From a bacterium (GTDB lineage: Bacteria > Patescibacteriota > Microgenomatia > Levybacterales > UBA12049), in contig JAKALS010000001.1 of the NCBI GenBank assembly GCA_021813145.1, positions 198,519 to 244,523 of the forward strand: 46,005 nt of DNA, read 5' to 3'. The notes beneath the pieces were generated by a model. It made no database searches. It saw nothing but the letters and a program-made list of their open reading frames with translations, and had not been told where the DNA came from. The position numbers and the translations under genes are program-made. This document shows positions 10,026 through 16,298 of this stretch, piece after piece (the stretch's first letter is position 1; each line of letters begins with the position of its first letter).

Positions 10026-10400
10026 TTATGCGGCTCTTCTTTCCTGCTTTACGGAAATTCCCTGGTTTTTTTGAGGATTAATTTCGTGAATTGGCAAATT
10101 TGGAAATATCTCATGCATGATATGGGCGTGTATATCTGCTTCTCTTTGAGCAGGCGTTCTTTTTTCCAGTTCTTCAATTCGCTTTAGTCTTGCTTTAAAA
10201 TCTCTTTCCGCATACCGTTCCGAATCCACCTCGGACAAATAATATTGCTCGTTGGGTAGTTCGTTGTCTACCGTCCATGTGGCAAATTCTTTTAATTCTT
10301 TGTACCTTTGTGCATGGTTTACAGGGCATGAAAGAGCGGAATCCGAAGTTTCTTTTATTGTTATCCCATGGTCTTTAATATAATTTTCAAGTTCTATCAT
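10026..10400 (-). CDS. Hypothetical protein, 124 aa
   Basis: Complete ORF overlapping the upstream gene start/stop by one nt. Confidence 0.55.
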   Translation of the reverse strand: MIELENYIKDHGITIKETSDSALSCPVNHAQRYKELKEFATWTVDNELPNEQYYLSEVDSERYAERDFKARLKRIEELEKRTPAQREADIHAHIMHEIFPNLPIHEINPQKNQGISVKQERRAA

Positions 10401-10624
10401 TACTTAATTATTAAATTAGGATTTTTGGCAAGTACAAATGAAAGTACATTGGAAACAAAATTCCCTACATAAGGGACTAAATTAATGTTTTTTATTATTA
10501 TTCCGAGGATGGTTACTACTATTGCGAGGCCTACCGTTGCTCCGAGGGCCCAGGATACCCCTCCTATGAAGTTATTTATTATCAAATCCTTTTTACTCTC
10601 CTCAACCTTCTTATACTTTTCCAC
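10400..10624 (-). CDS. Small membrane protein, DUF5665-like
   Basis: NNFIGGVSWALGATVGLAIVVTILGIIIKNINLVPYVGNFVSNVL; one TM segment, DUF5665-like pattern. Confidence 0.65.
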   Translation of the reverse strand: MEKYKKVEESKKDLIINNFIGGVSWALGATVGLAIVVTILGIIIKNINLVPYVGNFVSNVLSFVLAKNPNLIIK

Positions 10625-10672
10625 TGTATATGAAAATATTATGTAAAAAAAATCACACTGTCAATACTTTTT

Positions 10673-11257
10673 TTATAGTCCTAGACTACTGCTTATTGCC
10701 TGCATTGCCTCCAGGCATACAGATATAAAATCTTTTAGCGGAATGTTCAGTTTTGTTTCACATGTCCTTATCTGCGCTCTACTTGCGCCCCTTGCAAAGG
10801 AAGGTTCATTGAATCTGTTCATTACAAAATCTACGTTTACGGACGAAAGTTTTTTGTCGGGGTGTATCAATGTTGCCGCAATTATGAGTCCCGTTAGTTC
10901 GTCGCATGAATATATGCTCCAGTCCATTAATGATTTTGGCTCTACTCCGTTGTTTTGCCAATTATGTGATTTAATTGCGTACATAACTTCCGGCAAAAGT
11001 TTGCTCCCCAACTTTTGTTCCAGAATAAGAGTATGTTTTTCCGGAGAACCTTTACTAAGCTCATAATCCGCATCGTGCAAAAGTCCTACCATTCCCCATT
11101 TTTCCTCATCCCACTGGTTTTGAAGATTTTGTGGCGTTAACTTTCTATAGAGAGCTTTCATGCAGATTTCGCAGGCAAGGTGGTGTTTTATAAGATTCTC
11201 GTTTTTTACGAGTTTTTTTAATTCGCTAAAAGCTTCGTCCCGAGTCATGTTTACCAT
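10673..11257 (-). CDS. HD-domain superfamily (putative phosphohydrolase)
   Basis: HHLACEICMKAL...WGMVGLLHDADYELSKGSPEKHTLI...YAIKSHNW with HD pair and flanking His residues. Confidence 0.75.
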   Translation of the reverse strand: MVNMTRDEAFSELKKLVKNENLIKHHLACEICMKALYRKLTPQNLQNQWDEEKWGMVGLLHDADYELSKGSPEKHTLILEQKLGSKLLPEVMYAIKSHNWQNNGVEPKSLMDWSIYSCDELTGLIIAATLIHPDKKLSSVNVDFVMNRFNEPSFARGASRAQIRTCETKLNIPLKDFISVCLEAMQAISSSLGL

Positions 11258-11272
11258 ATTCTTATTTTAAAC

Positions 11273-11662
11273 TTATTCTTTGGTAAAAGAAAGCGAAAGA
11301 GTGCGTTCTCTGGGCCCGTCAAACTCGATAAGAACTATCCTTTGCCATGTTCCGAGTATGAGCTTCCCGTTATCTGTCTGAACTGTAAGCGCAGTGCCTA
11401 TAAGAGTAGACAAGAAATGGTCGGGAAAATGGGAAGGGTCATGGGGATGGTTATAACTAATCTTCGGAGAAATGGATTCCAATGCTCTTAAATAATCTTT
11501 TGAGGTTCGGGGGTCAAGGTCTGCCGTGGTAATCGCGCAAGTTGTATGCAAGGTATTAATAAAAAGAATTCCCCTGCCCTTTTCTTCAACAAAGTTTTGA
11601 AGTTCTTCAGTAATATCAATTACTTCTTTTTTTTGTTTAGTTGATACGGTAATTTTTTTCAT
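11273..11662 (-). CDS. YjbQ/UPF0047 family protein
   Basis: GILFINTLHTTCAITTADLDPRTSKD and LIGTALTVQTDNGKLILGTWQRIVLIEFDGPRER; canonical YjbQ. Confidence 0.93.
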   Translation of the reverse strand: MKKITVSTKQKKEVIDITEELQNFVEEKGRGILFINTLHTTCAITTADLDPRTSKDYLRALESISPKISYNHPHDPSHFPDHFLSTLIGTALTVQTDNGKLILGTWQRIVLIEFDGPRERTLSLSFTKE

Positions 11663-11699
11663 GTTTTTATGGGGAAAAATCGGTAGTCAGTAAAAATGT

Positions 11700-11772
11700 G
11701 GGCCCGAGAAGAGTCGAACTTCTGACCTTTGCAATGTCAATGCAACGCTCTAACCAACTGAGCTACGAGCCC
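11700..11772 (-). tRNA. tRNA-Val (anticodon GAC)
   Basis: Cloverleaf GGGCTCG-TA-GCTCAGTTGGTTAGAGC-G-TTGCA TTGACAT TGCAA-AGGTC-AGAAG TTCGACT CTTCT-CGGGCCC. Confidence 0.95.
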
Positions 11773-11791
11773 GAGAAAGAGTGAGCCAAAT

Positions 11792-11823
11792 AATAAACGA
11801 GGCTCCCTCAAGCCTCGTTTATT
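11792..11823. terminator. Bidirectional intrinsic terminator-like hairpin
   Basis: Perfect inverted repeat AATAAACGAGGCT-ccctca-AGCCTCGTTTATT between the 76-aa ORF and tRNA-Val. Confidence 0.75.
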
Positions 11824-11849
11824 TTATCAGAATAAATGCATAATGACAA

Positions 11850-12080
11850 TTAAACCCTTTGGAATGTTCTAAACCCGTTTATTCTCGCTACGCCAGGTAC
11901 ATGTAATCCGCCGGGAAAACCGTTTTCGCTGTCATTGGTGGTCATATTACTATGTGCTACTTTTTCAGGAGGCGATGGTTCACGACTTTGCCCCCGTTCG
12001 GAAAGACCGACTTCATGTTGATGGGTTTTTCTGTCTCTTGCTATTCTGTTTGCCATGTCTGCTTCGGTTGCCGATATCAT
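11850..12080 (-). CDS. Hypothetical small hydrophilic protein, 76 aa
   Basis: Strong Shine-Dalgarno (AAGGAGGTGATTTCATG); 4 nt after the ParB-like gene. Confidence 0.6.
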   Translation of the reverse strand: MISATEADMANRIARDRKTHQHEVGLSERGQSREPSPPEKVAHSNMTTNDSENGFPGGLHVPGVARINGFRTFQRV

Positions 12081-12084
12081 GAAA

Positions 12085-12678
12085 TCACCTCCTTCTATGC
12101 AATTGGTAAGCTAGATTCGGAAGCATTTCTGTTTCCCTTGTTTGAGATACCTGTCTGAAATATTCCGGAAGTTCAATAGCCCGCAATCCCAAAGGTAAGG
12201 AGAGAGGATTAAATTTTTTTCTACTGGTCCTGTCATTGAATCTGCTAACTGCGAATAAGGCTTCCTCCTTTAAAGTTACTTCCAATTCCTTGGAGTCTTT
12301 ATTCCATGCTTGCGCTAATTGATTAATATCTACTGCTATACCCGGTACAATACTGACCCCAATCAATGGACTATATCTTGCTCTTTTGTGTCCGTCAATA
12401 ACCACCAATATGGCCTCATTACTTGCAGGAACGATAACTGTTTGAATAGGCTTTTTCTTTAAAAATTCACTCCCCATGGAATGAAGAAGAGATTTGATTC
12501 TGTATTCCGAACTTCTTGAATAGCCTTGGTTTGGGGTTTGACGTCCCCAAAGATAATTTCTGGGAATATTTACGTCGACTCCGTATAGTACATAGCATTC
12601 CTGGGTCCTTTTATCTCTCACCGGACTGATAAGTCCTGTTTCTGGGTGCAATCTGATTGAATCTAATTCCTTAGGCAT
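12085..12678 (-). CDS. ParB/sulfiredoxin-like nuclease-domain protein
   Basis: KKPIQTVIVPASNEAILVVIDGHKRARYSPLIGVSIVPGIAVD resembles the ParB-like DGH(H/R)R motif. Confidence 0.7.
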   Translation of the reverse strand: MPKELDSIRLHPETGLISPVRDKRTQECYVLYGVDVNIPRNYLWGRQTPNQGYSRSSEYRIKSLLHSMGSEFLKKKPIQTVIVPASNEAILVVIDGHKRARYSPLIGVSIVPGIAVDINQLAQAWNKDSKELEVTLKEEALFAVSRFNDRTSRKKFNPLSLPLGLRAIELPEYFRQVSQTRETEMLPNLAYQLHRRR

Positions 12679-12680
12679 AT

Positions 12681-13034
12681 TTAAATTTTTTTACTTACTT
12701 TTACTCTCAATAATCCCAGGAAATCGTCCATTAGTTTTGTTCTCAATACTTGCTTAAGTGTTTCATTCTCCTGACTGTTAGCTGTTTCATGGCTCACACC
12801 GTTAAAATACCAATCTCTCATTTTTTTTAGTTCTTCCTCTGCCGACATCTTATGATTTCTGCAATCGGCCTTTTCTACGGCAAGTTCTGCCCTGCTTATT
12901 TCTTCAACTGCAAAATGCTGTTGAATTTTTTTTACCTGATCGAAAATATCGTATACGGGTATTTTGCCGGCAGGTAAAAGTTTAACTTCGTTATTAATTT
13001 GGTCGAACCCCAGCCCTATTTTTTCTACACCCAT
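12681..13034 (-). CDS. Hypothetical protein, 117 aa; first structural gene of the attenuator-led operon
   Basis: Complete ORF; adjacent to the ParB-like gene; starts 14 nt after the terminator hairpin. Confidence 0.6.
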   Translation of the reverse strand: MGVEKIGLGFDQINNEVKLLPAGKIPVYDIFDQVKKIQQHFAVEEISRAELAVEKADCRNHKMSAEEELKKMRDWYFNGVSHETANSQENETLKQVLRTKLMDDFLGLLRVKVSKKI

Positions 13035-13047
13035 ATAAATTAAGCAT

Positions 13048-13074
13048 AAAAAAATCTCCCTGGTTTGGGAGATT
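13048..13074 (-). terminator. Intrinsic terminator in leader of the ParB-like operon (segments 3:4)
   Basis: Minus strand AATCTCCC-AAACCA-GGGAGATT followed by T5 (T7 run in total). Confidence 0.8.
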
Positions 13075-13103
13075 AGTTTTTAATTCTTGGTTTGCTTTTA
13101 AAG

Positions 13104-13145
13104 CTATCTCTCTCCCAAACCGGTTACGCCCTTAATAAGGGACAT
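13104..13145 (-). CDS. Putative 13-aa leader peptide MSLIKGVTGLGER*
   Basis: ATG TCC CTT ATT AAG GGC GTA ACC GGT TTG GGA GAG AGA TAG on the minus strand. It lies between promoter and terminator and covers attenuator segment 2. No clear Shine-Dalgarno. Confidence 0.4.
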   Translation of the reverse strand: MSLIKGVTGLGER

Positions 13146-13185
13146 AATAATGGTTTGGATAAAGAGATTTCTATACATTAATCTT

Positions 13186-13215
13186 ATTGTAATGTGATGT
13201 AGATTACAATGTCAA
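13186..13215 (-). promoter_or_regulatory. Sigma70-like promoter with operator-like dyad
   Basis: Minus strand TTGACA-N18-TACAAT, with inverted repeat ATTGTAAT-N9-ATTACAAT across spacer and -10. Confidence 0.7.
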
Positions 13216-13223
13216 GAGGAGAT

Positions 13224-13883
13224 TTAGCCTGTCTGGGTGGCCACAACTCTTTCCCCGGACAAGCCGAATGATGTTCCCGCTTTTTTAAACATAGACCAGT
13301 AGTCTTTTTTCCCTTTTTTGGATGCAAAGACATTGGCCCAGTTTGCCGAATCTTCTACTCTCAGTCTTGCCGTTCTTATTGTTGATAATACCCATTCAAA
13401 AAAATTAAGATGGTATTTCCCTGCGCTTACGGGTCTGTCTTCTATAGATATATCCCTGAATGCAACTTCCATTTCTTTTGAGGATTTTGTAAGCTTTTTT
13501 AGCTCTATAAGTATTTCTTCTATTTTTATATTCAGCTGTCTGTTTTCGGATTGTCTTACGTTTCTTTCCGCATGGATTATTTCCGACGAATAATCTAATG
13601 CAGCTTCAACGTGTGTTTTTACTTCTTTTTTTGGTGATTCGGCAGTCTTTTTTTTGCCAAGGGCAATTTCCTGACCCTCGGCCATCTGTCCCGAGGTCTT
13701 TTCTTCGTTTCTTTTTCCGATTTCTGTTCCGAGCATCTGGTCCCATAAATCCGTCATTAAAGCTTTATTAAGCTCGTCTACCGCATTATCAACGACAGGC
13801 TCAACAGCAGAAGCTGTTAGATCGCGTATTGCTTCAATAGGGTTTTTATCTATGGAATGGGATTTGAATTTGTGAGTAGCCAT
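13224..13883 (-). CDS. Hypothetical protein, 219 aa
   Basis: Complete ORF between tig and the attenuator; no recognised domain. Confidence 0.55.
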   Translation of the reverse strand: MATHKFKSHSIDKNPIEAIRDLTASAVEPVVDNAVDELNKALMTDLWDQMLGTEIGKRNEEKTSGQMAEGQEIALGKKKTAESPKKEVKTHVEAALDYSSEIIHAERNVRQSENRQLNIKIEEILIELKKLTKSSKEMEVAFRDISIEDRPVSAGKYHLNFFEWVLSTIRTARLRVEDSANWANVFASKKGKKDYWSMFKKAGTSFGLSGERVVATQTG

Positions 13884-13899
13884 AATTGGCCCTGTTATA

Positions 13900-14727
13900 T
13901 CACAGGTTCCTTAGGAAATCAAGCGTTTTCTGTTGCCTTAAAATACTGGCAAGGAGGTATTTGTTTGTCCTTAAATTTTCTTTTTCCTCTTCGGATTTTC
14001 CCTGTGCTATAGCTTCTTCGACTTCTTTGTCTTCTACTCTTATATTCTCTTCGTCCGCTATCTTTTGAAGTACAAACTCGAGCTTAACATCGTTTTCCGC
14101 TTTTTCTCTGTATTCTTTTCTCAAATCTTCAGCAGTCCTTCCCGTAGAGCCCAGATACTGGTCCAGGGTCATTCCCAATCTTCTTACTTCGTCAAGCGTT
14201 TGCGACAAAAGCCTGTCTACTTCCTGTTCCGTTATTACGGAAGGAATTTTTGTTTTTATGCTTGAAAGAAGTTCTTTTACAATCTCGTCAAAATTTACCT
14301 GCTGCTGTTCTTTTCCGGGAACAACTATTTTAGACTTCGCAGTAATTTTTTTTATGTTTTCCTTGTAGTTTCCAAGATCTATCTGGGGAGCCTCTGCCGT
14401 TAAAGCAATAAATTGCCAGTCTTTTCCTTCTTCGAATTTTTCTACGTGGATTCTCGGAGCCATAACGGGATTTATTTTGTGCTCGTTAATGGCTTGAAGG
14501 TAAAACTGAGGGAGTAACTTTTTGAGAATATCTTCCTTTAGCCTATCTTGATCTACCTGTTCCTCAATTATTTTTTTAGGAGCCTTTCCTTTTCTAAAGC
14601 CCGAAACTTGCGCGGTTTTTGTATAGTTCTCAAGAACTTCCTCCCTTATCTTTTTTATATCTTCAAAGGGTATGTTAACCGTAAGGTTAATTGTCCCATC
14701 TTCCTGTCTTTGTATAGCTGATATCAT
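13900..14727 (-). CDS. tig: Trigger factor-like protein lacking the PPIase domain
   Basis: N-terminal ribosome-binding domain with VSGFRKGKAPKKIIEE signature, then C-terminal helical domain; no FKBP-type segment between. Confidence 0.88.
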   Translation of the reverse strand: MISAIQRQEDGTINLTVNIPFEDIKKIREEVLENYTKTAQVSGFRKGKAPKKIIEEQVDQDRLKEDILKKLLPQFYLQAINEHKINPVMAPRIHVEKFEEGKDWQFIALTAEAPQIDLGNYKENIKKITAKSKIVVPGKEQQQVNFDEIVKELLSSIKTKIPSVITEQEVDRLLSQTLDEVRRLGMTLDQYLGSTGRTAEDLRKEYREKAENDVKLEFVLQKIADEENIRVEDKEVEEAIAQGKSEEEKENLRTNKYLLASILRQQKTLDFLRNL

Positions 14728-14747
14728 ATTTTAATCAGGCTTGCGGT

Positions 14748-14830
14748 GCCAAGGAGAGGAATCGAACCTCCATGCCTTATAAGGGCACATGGTCCTAAAC
14801 CATGCGTGTCTACCGTTTCACCACCTTGGC
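14748..14830 (-). tRNA. tRNA-Leu (anticodon TAG)
   Basis: GCCAAGG...CATGG TTTAGGA CCATG, long variable arm TGCCCTTATAAGGCA, TGGAGGTTCGATTCCTCTCCTTGGC. Confidence 0.95.
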
Positions 14831-14891
14831 TCGGCAAGAGCCAGGGAAATTATACAGGATTTATATGCTTAAATCCAGAGCAAACCTAACC

Positions 14892-15455
14892 TTAGAAAGA
14901 AAGAGTAAGGGTATCCTGAGGGCTTCTTAAAGCAAAATCCTGAATACTGTTTAAATAATATTCTACGTGTCCCGCCCAGGCAGGAGAAGCAGCATACATA
15001 GAGCCTATTTGGTATATATTCTGTCCTCCCCACTGGTCCATATACCTTTCCCTAAGGCCCTGGGAAACAGTGCCAATTCCTTCTTTCCAAGAATTAAATC
15101 TTATTACATGGTCTCCGTATACTCCCCAACCCCATGCATTATAGGAAGAAGAAGGAATTTCCTGACCGAAAGTGGACTCAACTCCCGATATGGCAGCAAC
15201 CAATCTCCAGTCAAGATTGTATTTGTCTGCATTTTCCACGAAATCAGCGGCATAAGGAGCAAGGGGTGAGTTATGTTGTGTAAGGTAATCCCTTAGGATT
15301 TTCACCCTGTAATCCTCTACCACAGGAGTCTTGGAAATAATAATATTTGCAGAAGAAGCCGAAGCCCTATCTTGGGCAACAGCCTTTTGGGCACTTAGTG
15401 CCGTTAAAAAGAAGATAAAAATTATTGCTAATATTTTCTTCATAATATAAGACAA
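14892..15455 (-). CDS. Secreted lysozyme/glucosaminidase-like protein
   Basis: Signal peptide plus LDWRLVAAISGVESTFGQEIPSSSYNAWGWGVYG; paralogous to 15562-16188. Confidence 0.65.
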   Translation of the reverse strand: MSYIMKKILAIIFIFFLTALSAQKAVAQDRASASSANIIISKTPVVEDYRVKILRDYLTQHNSPLAPYAADFVENADKYNLDWRLVAAISGVESTFGQEIPSSSYNAWGWGVYGDHVIRFNSWKEGIGTVSQGLRERYMDQWGGQNIYQIGSMYAASPAWAGHVEYYLNSIQDFALRSPQDTLTLSF

Positions 15456-15470
15456 AAATAAATTTTGCCC

Positions 15471-15515
15471 AAAAAAAATCCTAACGTATGCATTTGGAAG
15501 GGCATACCTTAGGAT
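15471..15515 (-). terminator. Intrinsic terminator
   Basis: Minus strand ATCCTAAGGTATGC-loop-GCATACGTTAGGAT followed by a T tract. Confidence 0.8.
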
Positions 15516-15561
15516 CTGTGTGAGAGTATAACATAGAACTATAGGTTTGTCAAGCCCCTAA

Positions 15562-16188
15562 CTATAGGTTAATCTGAAGCTGATTCATGAAGTGGGTAAC
15601 AGAATTGGCCCAGGAACCGTTGCTTGAGGGTGTGTATCTGGCCATTATTTCCTGTGGAGTTTCAAGGCCGTTATTTTTGTATTGCGTTGCAAGTGTTTTC
15701 GTCACGGTGTCTATAGCCTGGGAATAGCCGGAAAACTTTGTCACTTTTTTACCGTATATCCCGAATCCCCAGCAGTTATAGGAGTCTTTCGGAGCTTTTT
15801 TGCAAAGGTTTGATTCCTGCATGGCAATAGCAGGAATCAGCCTGTAATCCAAATTGTATTTGTCTGCGTCTGCTACTACAGTCTGGGCGTATGGTAACAG
15901 AGGTGAATTATATTTACGAAAAAAATCCGCAACTATAGCTACCCTTGCATCTTTAGGTGCTACTCCGTCGGTTATTACGTTCTGATTGTCCGGAAGCGCA
16001 GCGTAGGACACAGTATTGGCGCCAAGAACAGATGCAAAAGGCCCCTTACTTGCGAAGTTAAGGAAGGATAAATAGATAATGCAAAAAGTGAGAAAAACCG
16101 GTGTGAGGGTAAAAAATCCTGTGAGCAGGAATACCTTTTTCATCGATATATTAGCTTTGCATATTTTAGGTGCTTTTGTCAAGTTCAT
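15562..16188 (-). CDS. Secreted lysozyme/glucosaminidase-like protein (likely start at internal Met, about 16143)
   Basis: LDYRLIPAIAMQESNLCKKAPKDSYNCWGFGIYG; N-terminal hydrophobic segment MKKVFLLTGFFTLTPVFLTF. Confidence 0.65.
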   Translation of the reverse strand: MNLTKAPKICKANISMKKVFLLTGFFTLTPVFLTFCIIYLSFLNFASKGPFASVLGANTVSYAALPDNQNVITDGVAPKDARVAIVADFFRKYNSPLLPYAQTVVADADKYNLDYRLIPAIAMQESNLCKKAPKDSYNCWGFGIYGKKVTKFSGYSQAIDTVTKTLATQYKNNGLETPQEIMARYTPSSNGSWANSVTHFMNQLQINL

Positions 16189-16261
16189 ACCACTAAATAT
16201 CAGCTTCGCGGAAACATAATTTTTGGAAATTTAATATGATAAACCAGTGCTTAAAATACTA

Positions 16262-16291
16262 TTGCAGTCTTGCATACAATTGTAATATAGT
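16262..16291 (+). promoter_or_regulatory. Promoter of NHL-repeat gene
   Basis: TTGCAG-N18-TATAGT, 7 nt before ATG 16299. Confidence 0.55.
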
Positions 16292-16298
16292 AGAATGT

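Noticed and set aside
13224-14727. Idea that the trigger factor is a frameshifted pseudogene split from the 219-aa ORF
   Set aside because: Both ORFs are intact with separate starts and stops, and the 219-aa protein does not resemble a PPIase domain.
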